NCBI GenBank assembly: GCA_025506515.1
Contig: CM046452.1
Coordinates: 100,470,559 to 100,534,558, forward strand
Origin: Flaveria trinervia
Lineage: Eukaryota; Streptophyta; Magnoliopsida; Asterales; Asteraceae
Length of the DNA: 64,000 nt
Direction: 5' to 3'
Shown: piece by piece, positions 50,933 through 63,330 of the stretch
How the letters are laid out: the number at the start of each line of letters is the position of its first letter
Numbering within the stretch: the first letter of the stretch is position 1
Program-made: the position numbers and the translations under genes
The notes under the pieces: generated by a model
The model's input: the letters and a program-made list of their open reading frames with translations, nothing else
What the model was told of the DNA's origin: nothing
Database searches by the model: none

Positions 50933-53003
50933 GGGGGGGTGGGGGGTCGTCTTATATGTGCAAAACCTTTTTTTGTATTAATAGACGAGAGTCTTGCACC
51001 ATGTGACCTGTATATTAATAGACGGGAATGCTTTCATGTCACAGAAAGGCTCGGAACAACTAAACTGATAAGATTATAAAAGTGAATGACAATTTTATAA
51101 AAGTCAATGATAATTTCAATTTGGTTACCTCTGTGTGTATGAATGGCTATTTTGATAATATATAGTCAAGATGGCTAAAAAGGGTCGTTAGGCTTCATAA
51201 AAGTGCCAAAGGCAATTTTCTCTTTTTGTGTTACTATTTTGTGTTCATGTTGTATGTGATCAATTCGATAGCAAAAAAACTATTTATGTGCATGTACCTG
51301 ATCTTTTGCATCTTCAACAACTCTTCCTGCAAAACGGAGGTATGCCAATCAAGAGTCTTGTATGAAAACAATGAGGAAAAATAACCCAGGCAATCAATCA
51401 AATACGATGTTACCTGTTTTCGTTTCAGTTCTTGGTTCTTTTGCTTCAGTGCCGAGACCTCTGCTTCTAACTCCATAGTATAGGCCTACAAAACACAAAG
51501 AAATGTAGCACATGATGTATTATCATAACTTTTACATAAAGAAACACACACACACACAGTTTTTATGACTAAATGAAATGCATACAAGACACATATAATC
51601 ATTCCATAAATTATGGTACACATAGGACCCTAGGTTATAGAGATCTCACTTGATTATATACCTGTAAAACAAGTGAGTGTTATGTTACCTGAAAGTGAAG
51701 TGACAATGTGACATCCTTATAACTTCTTAGGATGTGAAACTTCACTCTAAATACGTTTTGATGTATTAAATTGGTTTTAAATTATTCAATATGTAACCAA
51801 GTTAGAGCACCGGATCTACTAGGATGGATTAAAGTTTTGTACTTTCATCCCAAACTCTTCATACTCCACAAATAACAACTATAAACAGTTTTGCTATAAA
51901 TGACGATTTAACTGTACCAAGTAAAATCAAGCATGAATATAAAAGTATTAAAACACCGTAAAACTAAAAACAGCAATATCATCAGCACACCTGTTTACGA
52001 GCCCGTGATCTAGCCGCTGACTCTCGGTTCTTAATCATCCGCCTCTGCCTCCGCTCCACAACTTTCTCAATAGTACCATTTTTCCTCCCCCGAAATACAC
52101 CATTAAAAACATAAGGAGCAGGCGATACAGACGACGCGTCACCACCATTACTCTTGGCTAACCCATCTGCCGACACCACAGGAGACCCTGCAGCAACCGT
52201 GACCCCCCCAGTCGCACCCAACCCGCCCATCGGTCCCATCCCACCTTGGAAACCACTGTTCATTGAATCAGAAAGACCCCCAACTCCATTCCTGATCACA
52301 GACTGATTACCAGTTGGTATACCCACAGGAGGACCTCCATAAGGCAAATTACCCTGCTTAGGCATCAACGGCGGTTGTCGCGTGTTTGTAGATCGAACAC
52401 CATTGCCATTTAACGGTATGTTTCCAGACTGAAATGAAATCTGATTACTACCAACATTAATTGAGTCATTCTGAAGGTTAGCTGCACCCTGTGGGAACCC
52501 AATTGCACCAAACAACTCATTACCATTCAACCTGTTAGCTACTTGTGTGTCTTCCCTAACAACACCAGCTTTCACCAGAAACTCCTCAAGAGTCATCTCC
52601 CCTAAGGTCTGTTGCCTTTGGGGAAACTCCGGTTGCCCGAAACCGCTGTTGTACTCTTTCGATAAGTCTTTCCACACTTGATCAACTGTCTTTTGGCTTA
52701 ATGTTCTTGGTAGAGTTAACGACCCTTGTCTCTGCAAACTGGTGCCACCGGGCGATCTTGAACTCCGGTGGTGGTGCTGTTGTTTCCGATTGTTTGCATT
52801 TCTTCTGCATTCCATATGTTCTTCAGTAGTTCATCCATGTTCATTGACCCGAAGTCTTTGCCGATGCTACCCATGGTGCTTTGTAGCTCGTCGAAAGTCA
52901 ACGAATAGATTGACCCTTGTCGCGTCAACGGGAAGTTTCCAGGTGGTCGGCCGCTGCCGCCTCTGTTATCCGTTGGCTGATTTCCGAAGTTCTTGAAGTT
53001 CAT
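50576..53003 (-). CDS. ABF2: ABF/AREB-type bZIP transcription factor, two apparent 1-bp losses
   Basis: Minus-strand exons 53003-51991, 51485-51414, 51326-51298 and 50650-50576, about 396 residues if two lost bases are allowed for. ABF/AREB proteins bind ABREs and switch on ABA and drought genes after SnRK2 phosphorylation. All family blocks are present: C1 RQGSIYSLTFDELQSTMG with DFGSMNMDELLKNIWNAEE, C2 LQRQGSLTLPRTLSQKTVDQ, C3 QQTLGEMTLEEFLVKAG, the bZIP basic region MIKNRESAARSRARKQ followed by four leucines at heptad spacing, and C4 ending TISGPW. The frame breaks between C1 and C2 (about 52745-52790), and exon 3 has 29 bases where 30 are expected; as read, the protein would stop after about 95 residues. 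Exon 1 plus one base, and exon 3 plus one base, are exact multiples of three. N-terminus and genomic neighbours favour ABF2/AREB1 over ABF3/4. Confidence 0.9.
50912..50946. repeat. Poly(G) tract in the last bZIP intron
   Basis: Ten T residues are followed by 28 consecutive G, one T and six more G on the plus strand. It lies in the intron between exons 3 and 4 of the bZIP gene, so the pre-mRNA carries poly(C). Exact length in such tracts is usually unreliable in assemblies. Confidence 0.95.
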
Positions 53004-53005
53004 GA

Positions 53006-53547
53006 CTGATTATTCTTATTATTGAATTGTAATTTGATTTTCTGTTATACAGACACAATTGAATTCATATCAGTTGATTTCATTCGATATCACTAAAACT
53101 TCATAACCAAAATGTAAAACAGAGTGAAAACTGAAATTATCTAAGAAGAACACACAGTTACACACAATAACATCACTATGTTTTCTCTTGGTAAATTTCG
53201 TAAACATAACTAGCGAAATTGACAAAACCAGATGGGAGTTTTATCGAACATGATTAAATCGCTAATCAAGAAAGGAATTACACGCAATAACATCACTCTG
53301 TTTTCTCATGGTAAATTACGTAACATAACTAACGAAATTGACAAAACCCAGATGGGAGTTTCATCAAACATGATTAAATCGCTAATAAAGAAAGGAATTT
53401 ATCACAATCATCATGTTTTATCAATTCAATTATCTAGAAATGAGGAAGACGATGAAGATATAACTGTATAATATACCTGAATTTATTGTTGACTGAATTA
53501 AAACACCTTGTGAAATGTGTTTTGTCTGATCTAAAGTACAATTGTAC
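53006..53547 (-). other. Probable 5' UTR intron of the bZIP gene
   Basis: On the minus strand a good donor, CCGTGCAG|GTACAATT, lies at 53547 and an acceptor CAG|TCATGAAC at 53006, just two bases upstream of the ATG. A leader intron is known in ABF-type genes. It contains the tandem repeat at 53158-53400. Confidence 0.5.
53158..53400. repeat. Tandem duplication, about 121 bp, two copies
   Basis: The unit from ttacacacaataacatcac to gctaatcaagaaaggaa (53158-53277) is repeated at 53278-53398 with roughly 92 percent identity by eye, and the start of a decayed third copy follows. It lies in the putative leader intron of the bZIP gene, where it could alter enhancer content. The 79-codon frame across it reflects the repeat. 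Confidence 0.92.
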
Positions 53548-56500
53548 CTGCACGGTAGAAGAATGGTGAGGTGTGATTAAATTATTTGGCCATGGAGAAG
53601 CTACTGTACTACTTGTAGAGTTGTAGAAGATGAAGGGGTCCATCAGGGGCCTGAAGTGTCAAGTTCTATTTTAATGAGGGGGTGAAGTGATGTGTTTTAA
53701 GAGTGTGGGGTCTTAGTGGTACATATGTTTAGTAGAGTGGTTTTTATTGTTGGGTGATAATGTGTGGGTCCCGTAATGTTGGATACGTGGACGGTGATGA
53801 GAAGAAGAACCTGCTAGAGGTCGTTGTGTGGCTTGATTATAGCCGTACACGTGTACGTGGTTGAATTGATAGTTTGTGATGAAGATGTTTGTCTTGTAGT
53901 GAAATGGACTTTCTTGTGAGAGGATGTTAATGGTAACATGGTCAGCAATGTTTTTTAATTGATAGATGATCAATTTCATACATATTAATTAAGAAAATAA
54001 CTTAAGAAGATTAAATTTGCTAAATGCCTCAATATCTATGTAGTTAAAAGGAAAAAGGTTTTGGGAGCCAGGGTCTTGCTGAGAGACAGAAAATAGTCTT
54101 TTTATATGTAATGAAATAGAAGAAAAAAATTAATAAGAAGTTAAGAAGTTATATTTTATAACACGAGTAGTGGCTGCACTCACAACATTCTTTATATTGT
54201 TTTTAACATTTTATTCATTTTAAATGTTTTCATAAAGTTTACTTAACACCTAGTACCAATCGTTCTAAACATTTTACTTAAAACTTACTTAACACCCGGT
54301 ACTAATAGTAACGGTACATCTCCAAGTATCCCAAACGTTGAAATCCTCTTCCTAACAAATATCATTATATAAGGATCAAGAATTCTAATGCATCACTATA
54401 TGTCATTTATCAACTTATATCCATAGAAACTAAGTTAGCTATACTTATATGGTATATTGATGATTTTTATATTTACTAGAAAGAAATAAACATTTAAACA
54501 TATAGATCTTCAAATACATCATAATTGCAATAGAAAAGATGATATTCAAATAATTTGCTTTATGAGAAATAACACATTAAAATGTTGGATATTTATATAG
54601 TTCGTGATTATGGATAAGAATATAAGATATTATAAATTAATTATCTGGATATCATTATTAAATATCACAAATTTGGCAAGATAATATAATAATAATGAAT
54701 ATTTTACAAACCACCACGGATTCTTAATTTCCCATAAATGGGATCAAAAGTACCATAACTGTCCTTAGAAAAAGTTCATGAGACATATGGTATCCATTTC
54801 AGACATTCATTGTATAATGCTCTCCATGTGTCACTTTCCTATATAAAATATCCAAATTTATGTTTGTTTGGTATAAGATTGTTGATAACATATGATTATA
54901 TAAGAAACTTAAATTGTTAACGATGACATACGGCAATATAGGAGAGTGGCAAATGGCTCATCATGATTGATTATGTCGGAGACCTATATTTAGGTGCCAT
55001 ATGGCTTGATCAAACCATTCATATCAGAAAATATCAATCAAGCGGTTGATATAATGAATCCACTACAATAACAAATACTCCGTAAGATAACGTGTATTGT
55101 TACTTGATTATTATTATAAATACTTTTAAGATATCAGTAAAGTACAAAAGTATTAGTAACGGTAATAACAGGAGTAAGATAAACACCAAATAACCGAATC
55201 ATAATAGAAAACATCAAACTAAAATAAAAATTGATGTTTATACCATGACCTATTTTCTAACCTAACTTTCAGTCTGGCTATTCTATATATAACAACTAGC
55301 AATTACTTTTTATATATAATAATATGTTATAGTTTGATAAAGTTTTGTTATATTTTTTATATAATAACATGTAGTTATCACTAATTCTTCTTTTTAACTT
55401 AAAAGTATTTTGAGCCACCTTTAAACATCGATCATGTTTTCCAATAGACAGAATAGATTAAAATTAAACATGATCGATTATGAAAAACTAAAAACCAAAA
55501 CACGAGTTACATTTCTAGTTTCTAGACGTAAGTTGAATCAAACCGAGCCAAACTAATTATCATCTGAGATCATGATATACTTAATTAATTCGATTGTGAG
55601 TGGGAAGGGGACAAGTAGTTGTGGGAACCAAATAAACGGATGAAATAAGACCAACATACATAAAATGCACTTAATTATTAGTATTTTGATTTATGATTGA
55701 AAGAAAAAGAAGCCGTCCAAAAACAGCAAAATGCATCAAAGTCAAAGCCGTGCTAATTTCAACTTACAAAAGATCGCATGCTACATTTATCACATAAAAC
55801 AAAAGCTCCTGTTGTTCATATATAATTATACTTTAAAGAAAAGTGACTTTTGGGACCCGGTGGTTTGATTTATATTAAAACTATAGTTCTTATCGTTTTA
55901 TTATTATAAGCATTGTACTTACTTTTACAAATTACGAGTCGTTAGATCTAACATTGTTTGTTACATTAATCTATCAATATAATTAATTAATTATGTACAC
56001 CCTTTGATGTACACAAGTAGATTTGTTTCCAAGTCAAAACTCAAAACAATCCAAATAATTTTATTTGTAGTTGTATTAAGTACACAACAAATTAAAATTT
56101 CTATTCCACATTAACCAAAAGGCAACCATTGATGATAATCCAATCCTCCACCATGAGTGACTGTATAGTATATATTTTCTTTCATTTACACAAAAAGTAT
56201 TCTTAAAACTTGGTGGGAACTTGTCAAGAGCTAGTCAATGCACTTACTGCTCTCATTTAAATATTCTTAACTATAAAATATTGAATTGACACATGGTTAA
56301 CTATAAATTCCTAAATTGACATAAGCTTAGTTATAACTTTGACACATGGTTAACTATAAAATTATAAAGTGACACTCGAGTGACCAAAATCATTTTGTAA
56401 CAATGGACCCCTCATGCAAACCAATATCGTCACTTCTAGCTGCATAATTAAGGCTTTGTGTTTTGGTTAACAAGATGAAAGACTTCCTAGGATGATAGTT

Positions 56501-57021
56501 GTACAATGTTTAATAGTATAGTTTTTTTTTCATCCAATGTTAAAGCGCTCAATACATCTGTGATCAAACACTCCTTATGAACCTATTTTTTTCTTGTCAA
56601 TGATCGATGTAATTCATTTAAGATGTTTTAAGCTAGATAACAAAATGAGTTTTTATTGGACCTGATTAGATGATGGAGCATCAAGACACCCTTGATTTTC
56701 CCCTCACCGACTTGATCTAAAGTTTTTATAAAACTAAAACTACTTAAAAAGGTTTTTTCCTTTTGAAACTTTTTTGTTTTAAACTAAAAGCTACTTGCTC
56801 ATTGTTCAATCAAGGCTAGCGATGAAGGAAAGAGCTTGATTACTTGTCAAAAGATAAATGATTTATCCTATATAACTTAATCTGAATAGCATTCAACAAA
56901 CAGAAAAAGACATCTATATTCAACCTTGAAGGTTCCAAAGCTTAAATAAAATCTTTTATTAATAAGTTCTCTTTATTAAAAAAAAATCTATTACGTATTT
57001 CCAACTGTGCCCATTTTATTG
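53548..57021. other. bZIP promoter region and intergenic DNA
   Basis: The proximal part (53548-53900) is upstream of the probable bZIP transcript start. It contains ACGT-core words, such as the palindromic gtacacgtgtac at 53845-53856 and atacgtgga at 53783, that fit ABRE/G-box sites and possible ABA autoregulation. The rest is AT-rich with no recognised gene; short imperfect repeats (acttaacacc near 54240/54287, gacacatggttaactataaa near 56287/56340) occur. Confidence 0.45.
53845..53856. promoter_or_regulatory. Palindromic G-box/ABRE core upstream of the bZIP gene
   Basis: The sequence GTACACGTGTAC contains CACGTG, a perfect G-box whose ACGT core is the binding site of ABF-class bZIP proteins. 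It lies about 300 bp upstream of the proposed leader exon. Autoregulation is an inference. Confidence 0.45.
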
Positions 57022-57088
57022 AGTGAATTCAATGTGTCTATTATTATAGGCATATTGTTTTATAGAAACTAAAGAATCCAGATAAGGT
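57022..57088 (+). repeat. Left copy of 67-bp direct repeat (A)
   Basis: The block agtgaattcaatgtgtctat...aatccagataaggt recurs at 61400-61467 in the same orientation with roughly 85-90 percent identity by eye. It abuts the outer end of the left inverted repeat at 57086-57190. Confidence 0.85.
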
Positions 57089-57598
57089 GAGTTTTTTCCC
57101 AAAAAAATGTTAGTAGGAAAAATATTTATCAAAATGGGTGATTTAAAAAATATTTACCAAAAGAGGTGTTTTTTATTTTTTATTTTTAACTAACGTATAA
57201 TAATTATTTTCTTTCTTTTTTTATTCAATCAACATATCATTATTTTTCATGTTTTCCTCGATCAACTCGTAATTTTTTTTAACTTCATATTTATGTTTTA
57301 ATCAAATCATGTTAAATGTAACCAAAAACCATTTAAAAACTTTAAAATTATATTAAGATAATCAAATAAAATACTAAACAAACATTAAAAGTTGACCAGT
57401 TTGATATCAAATACAAACAAAACTGAAACTATCAGTCGACTCATTATTGTCCATCGCATAAATTTATAAAAGAAAGAACAAATAATCATTTTAATATATT
57501 TAATAACAAAAGAGAGAATTATCATATAAACTCTATGAAATCAAATACATAAAAATATAATACAGATGAATTATAGCAGGAAAAATAGTTTAAATAAA

Positions 57599-57659
57599 TT
57601 ATACCCTGTAAGAGTAATAAATGGATAATTATATTTTTCGTTTTCAGCAGCATACATAT
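57599..57659 (+). repeat. Left copy of 61-bp direct repeat (B)
   Basis: The 61-base stretch from ttataccctgtaagagtaat to ttttcagcagcatacatat is found again at 60689-60749 with a single mismatch. It ends exactly where the solo LTR begins. Confidence 0.95.
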
Positions 57660-60600
57660 TGATTTATATTTTTGTTCCCATTATTAAATTATTTTAATAA
57701 TTTTAGTGGATTAAATATATTAAGTGTGCAAATTATTATTATGAACTATTCATAAACTAAACAACTTGTAATAATTTACTTAAAAATAAATCTTTTCAAA
57801 ATGTTATAAAGATTTATTATCATTTTACGATAAATGACTAAATGAAAAGTCTTATTAGGTTAAAATAACTTTTAGTAAGCTTATAAAGTTTTATTAGTAG
57901 TTATGAATTTTTATTGTTGAAAATAAATAATTAAATTATAAAATTTACAAGTTTTATAAAAGTTAAAAAAAAAGATTATTATATATTTAATTTGATTTAT
58001 TATTTAAAATTGTCTTTATAAATCAAGGGTTTAAATTGTAAATTTCGAAACTTGAATTAAAGAGTTTTGCATCGAATATTAAACTAATAAAAGTTCAAGG
58101 ACCATAAATGTAAGTTTGTAAAACCCAAACCGCCCCACCCTCCTCCTCGGCCCTTAACTCCGGCCACAATCCCGGCGGGTTCCAGCGAGCCAAAATCCCC
58201 TTAACCATCAATTTTAGACACATTTAAATCATTCCTCAACCGTCGCGACCTTAATTCGAACCCATAACTACATTCAATTCGAAGCATCCTAATGTTTATT
58301 TTGTTCACATTCAAAACCGATTATACATTCAAAAACTAAATCGGTTTCATCTCGATTAGTGATTGTATAACATAATTGGGTGATCAGAAGCGTTTAGGAA
58401 GTAATGTCAGATTTAAAGCCACAAGTGATTAGCATTAACATCTTGTAATTTCAAGCGAACTATATCCGAAACCCCCGAATCAAAGTTTAATTCGTTGAAC
58501 AAGAAACTGGATGAATTGATCACTTAAACTTGGGGGGTAAACACTCAAATAGATTCCTTCAAACCTTATGTAACATCAATTCACTTAAAAAGCACATAAA
58601 CCACTAATTCGATATGTACCTTCATCGCAAACCTACACCATACTCGAGCACCTTCATCTAGAGTGCAAGGTCTGAAATTGATACAGGGCTTTTTTCTCAC
58701 AAGACCTATGGAAGCCGTCTGCAACACGAATTTAATTATCATCAACGTTTGAACCTCGAACCAACTTTATCTTTGTCGCGGCTATCCTTATCACCATCTT
58801 CATCGAATCGAACTCAATAACATAAGTTTCACACATCCACACACTCGATTTACTATGGGAAACAAAAGCCCCATGTTTAATTCAAGTATTGAGATCGATT
58901 TCATGTTCGATTGGAATCAAATCAAACTAGGGTTCATGTTGAAATTGGGAATTTAAAACAAGTGATGTTTAAAATATTTTAAAGAGAGCTATAAACGTAA
59001 CTGGGCTTTAGCCCGACTGGTAACCCCTATCACTTTCCCACAAGGGACCCGGGTTCGAACCGGGGTCCCTCAATTTTTTTTAATTATTGAATTTTTTAAT
59101 CATTTTAACTTATATAAAATATTAATATATTGTTTAATTACAATAAAAATTATTTTGTTAACCTAAAACATTTTAGAAACTATTAAAGTATTAAAAACTT
59201 ATGAATATAGAATTTATTTTTTTTAAGAATAACATAGGTTATAAAATATTATTATTTTTTTAATATAAATTAAATGCTATAAATCTATTATGGATAAAAC
59301 TTAGGTTATTTCAAAATATTATATATTTATATTCTAAATTATTAATTATTCAAATAGTTATTCAAATGATTATTTAAGTAATTAATTATTCATCTATTAT
59401 TTATCATGTTATATCATATAATTAGTTAATAAAATTATTTTTAAACTTTTATTTAAATTCATGAATTTATAAAATAATATCATTTTTCTATTAAGGCTTT
59501 GATATTATAAGACCCTTATAAAAATCAATTAAAAGTTTAGAAAACTTTATAAAATGATTTTGGATAACTTTAAACTATTTTTGCAAGTCATTTAAATATT
59601 AATTACTCAATTAGTTATTTTGATAAAGTTTTAAATAATTAATTTCTAGATTTATTATTTCTTTCCGCAATGTTATACTCAATCATTACTTAATAAATTA
59701 TTGTTAATATTATGTAATGCTTATTCTACAATTTCACTAATGATTATTATTGTTTCAATTTTAATCATTTAATAAATTTATTCATTCTTATGGAAATAAA
59801 ATATAAATGGCTATATATTTACCCTAATTATCAAAACCTCAAATTCAAATTGAAACCCTAGTTCACGTTTATTCGTTAATCTTACCTTTAAACTTAACAT
59901 TGGAATATATATATATATTAGGTATCTTGTAAAAAGGAATCGTTTTTCTTATTATCATCTTATTATATCACGTGTGTTTTCCTTGCCTCCTTTTTACTTT
60001 ATTTCACACTATTTTGGGGTAAAACATGATACTTATACATCATACACTTATAAGCATTTGAGACTTGTAAAGCACTTGCAATTCATATTTTTGTCATGGT
60101 TATTTGTGTATTGTAAGTGATTATATGAGATACATAGTTTGTTTACAATCATTAACTATTGCTAACCTGACGACGTCTTAGATCTTTGGGCCTGACAAGC
60201 CTATTTGGTGCTAAAGTCGATGTATTGCCGACTCCTGATGACGTATGCTTGTTCATCATGGGAACCAAATACACTTAGCCAATCTTATATACTTGTAATC
60301 AAGTCGAGGTTTGGTTGTAACGATTTGTGTTCTATAACCTTATTAACTTATAACCTACGACATGAATTGCTACTTGTAACTTTGTTATATTATGTATGAA
60401 AACCTTGGAAACTCACCAACTATTTTTAGTTGACCTTTTATTTTCATCATGTTTCAGGTTTGATGCTTGAAGATCTTCTTATGCTCATATAGGAATTGGA
60501 CCTAGATTAATTGAAAGACTTATGTTATTTGGTTGTATTTTGATTGATTTGTAATTACTTATTTGTCTTGTAATGTTTAATGAATAATGACATTTAATAT

Positions 60601-60688
60601 TATTTCAACTTAATTAGTTCCATGTGCTATGAGCAATCGTTTCTCATTCGTCCGCCCCGATAATTCCGCCGACGGTCGAGGTGTGACA
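57660..60688 (+). mobile_element. Solo LTR, plus strand, same family as the LTRs at 1281-6406
   Basis: The right part (59900-60688) is the reverse complement of the block at 1597-2400 and ends GAGGTGTGACA. The middle carries the tRNA-like module at 58994-59075. The left end starts TGATTTATATT rather than the TGTAACAT of the other copies, so it is divergent or truncated there. No primer site or polypurine tract adjoins it. It lies exactly between the two 61-bp repeats, where a 5-bp TSD would be expected. Confidence 0.78.
58994..59075 (+). other. tRNA-like module in LTR (third copy)
   Basis: CTTTAGCCCGACTGGTAAC resembles an A box and GGTTCGAACCG a B box. The loop is closed by a long stem, AGGGACCC/GGGTCCCT. 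It sits at the same LTR position as the modules at 2882 and 5118, with different stem sequences. Confidence 0.6.
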
Positions 60689-60749
60689 TTATACCCTGTA
60701 AGAGTAATAAATGGATAATTATATTTTTCGTTTTCAGCACCATACATAT
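60689..60749 (+). repeat. Right copy of 61-bp direct repeat (B')
   Basis: It starts on the base after the LTR terminus TGTGACA and matches 57599-57659 at 60 of 61 positions (c for g at 60740). Confidence 0.95.
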
Positions 60750-61399
60750 AATTTGTACGTTGATTAAGGAAGTTTAGTTTTTTTATATACCATAAAAGAT
60801 TAATGATAGAGAGGAAAACATAGTATGTCAATCGTATTTATATTTTTCTAAGCAAAAGAGAGTAGCATAATTTTTTAAATAGAGAACCACGTCTACTTAT
60901 TAATATTTAATATATATTTATATATCAGTGTTAATGCTAGACAATTCAACCTCTATAATGATAACTATTATAAAAAAACTAAAAAACTTAAGAATGGTTC
61001 TTAAATATCTAAATAATGTTAGCATACTAAAACGAAATGGTAGATTAGTGTATGTTATTCAGATCAAAGAACTAATTTACAAAGTAATTTTGAACAACAA
61101 TTTTACAAATTAATTTTTTAAACAATAATTTTACAAAATAATTATTGGGAAAATTAACACACCTTGAGTTGGTCATTGACTGAATCGTCACATCTTGAGA
61201 GTTGTAAGGAATGATAGGTTTGTTACTTGGTTTCCCTTTTTACAAGATAATAATATGGTAAATTAGTTAAAAGAAAATATATTAATAAAGATTATAAATA
61301 TAAAAAGAAAAAACACCCATTTTAATAAATATTTTTCAAATCATCCATTTTGGTAAATATTTTTCCACCAAACACCTTTTTAGAAAAAATATCCATTTT

Positions 61400-61467
61400 A
61401 GTGAATTCAATGTGTCTATTATTAAAGGCACATTGTCTTATAAACATTAGAGAAATCCAGATAAGGT
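61400..61467 (+). repeat. Right copy of 67-bp direct repeat (A')
   Basis: Same orientation as 57022-57088, with several substitutions and small indels. It directly follows the outer end of the right inverted repeat. Confidence 0.85.
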
Positions 61468-61719
61468 TAATATGAATAGAACAATTAAATGACAATCTAT
61501 TATAAACAAATCATAGTAGAACTCTTCAGATAAAAAACTTGTTTACTTTCTATTACAGCCGTTCTATATTGATCACACCTGGTTCTTAAGGTGGTTCATG
61601 TGATATACTATGTCGTTCTATCAAATTCACGCTTGGAGAGTTTTGAATATTGAATTCATGCTAGACATAACTTAGGGAATCAAGGTATGGATTTTTCTTC
61701 GGTTTTATACTCAATTCAC

Positions 61720-61960
61720 TCGTTGGTTACAGAGTCTACGGATCATATTTTTGTGAAGTGTATGGTAGCAATTAGAGTTTTGGATGCTATTGCTAAATAG
61801 TTAATGGGTTAGAATTATCTGTTTGGGTGCTAGGAAGCCAAACGAGTTGATTTATTGAATTGATTCTACTCTATTGAAGGTTGAGAAAAAGGTCATAGTC
61901 AAGCTTATCTTGATGATTGGAGGATCCTATGGAGGTATAGGAAAGAACTTGTGTGTTCCG
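61720..61960 (+). pseudogene. Possible LINE reverse-transcriptase C-terminal relic
   Basis: One plus-strand frame reads ESTDHIFVKCMVA from about 61729, close to the E(S/T)xDHxFxxC zinc-knuckle motif (zf-RVT) at the end of plant non-LTR reverse transcriptases. Farther on, DDWRILWRYRKELVCS resembles the Trp/Arg-rich segment that follows. Several stops interrupt it. Short and degenerate, so tentative. Confidence 0.45.
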
Positions 61961-63330
61961 AACACTAAGCGACAGAAAGGAGATAATTATGGACACTATT
62001 ATGCATTCTTTATGATGTGGTAATAGGAATTAAAGATCACAGGATTAACTTGTAGAAAAAGTCTTATAAACAAAATGTAGGATAAGGTTAAATATATCAC
62101 ATCGTGAAACAATTCGACATCTTCTAGGACCATACATAGAGCGGGAGCTAATACAAACACCAAACACACCCTAATAGAAAAAAAGAGATAAAATGCTTTT
62201 TTTGTGGATGGTTAAAAATCTAGTACTTTTTATTGGTTAGTTTCTCGCTAGAGCTTTCTTTAATAATAACAAGCCGTTAAAAAAATAAAAGAAAATGAAC
62301 ATCCAACAATAAAAGCGTTATAGACACGAGTCAATAACCGATCCAAACTAGCATATCATGATGAACCCACGGAAAGAGACCAGCTTGAATGGGACACAGA
62401 ATGTGTCTGTGTCAACTAACGTATGATGATAAGATTATAATGATTTGATTAATAGGTGCCAACTTCCAAACCTTCCAACAAGTCGTTTCCACTTTTCTTT
62501 AAATTTTCTCCCCTTTGAACTTCCAAAACTCCAAAAACCTTTTTTTCTCTGACAATGAAATAATAATAGTTAACGTTTTTATTTTCCCTTGCACCATATC
62601 TTTCTTTTACTTTTGTTAGGTACGCTAATTAGTTCTTGATTAGTTCTATCACTAAGGCATCTTTAGTCGTAATATAGTAACTTTGACGTTTTTATTTTTT
62701 TTTCTCTGGCTGTATTATGTTTATTACTTGTGTTAATGTACCTAGAAGCCTACCATTGAAATTTGAAACTATAAGATGATATGACATTCTTATTTTCCAT
62801 ATTCTCATTTTTCTTTTACTATTTGTAGCGATTAGACTATCTCCATCCTACAATTCCTCATGTTTCTTCCCCAGACGCTCTATTGGAGATAGTCCTGTGA
62901 TTAAAAACTATCGCTCTAAGTATAAAGGATAATATTCAACTCTCTCTTCAATATATTTAATACTATTACTTATGCTGATTTATAATTAGTTCATCCTTAT
63001 AAAATCAACAAACAACATTAACAACAATCACAAAAACATCATAATGAAATAAAATGTGTTTCCGGTTGTCCTTAAACAATACCTAGAAATAAAAGTTAAA
63101 ATTTTAACTGCAAAGAAGATCAGAGTTTATCTTTACATTTTCTGAAGACGTGCAGGATTGTATTCTGCCATATATATGCAGCAGAAATAAGAGGGGGGAG
63201 GGGGGGGGGGGATTGTTGGACATTAGTATTGATGCAAGCTAACATCACAATAATACCCCAGGCTTCCTGTAATATGCAGGCTATCCAGGTGGGAACTTTG
63301 GTAAATACAATGTGAATGACGGATACAACT
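61961..63330. other. Intergenic, downstream of the DCL gene
   Basis: No gene recognised. A G-rich run with one A (gggggg a then 11-12 G) lies at 63193-63211. The part next to 63330 probably includes the DCL 3' UTR. Confidence 0.45.

Larger units (their letters stand above)
57086..61399. mobile_element. TIR-bounded transposon-like insertion, about 4.3 kb, nested
   Basis: Imperfect inverted repeats of about 100 bp lie at 57086-57190 and 61293-61399. The left arm has gtaggaaaaatatttatca, aaatgggtgattt and gaggtgtttttt; the right arm read in reverse has ggtggaaaaatatttacca, aaatggatgattt and gggtgtttttt. No transposase frame is visible inside. A solo LTR with its own flanking duplication sits in the interior. 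The family is not recognised. The flanking 67-bp direct repeats are much longer than any normal TSD. Confidence 0.6.

Noticed and set aside
53232..53471. 79-codon frame with an internal repeat
   Set aside because: The repeated peptide comes from the 121-bp tandem duplication in non-coding DNA.
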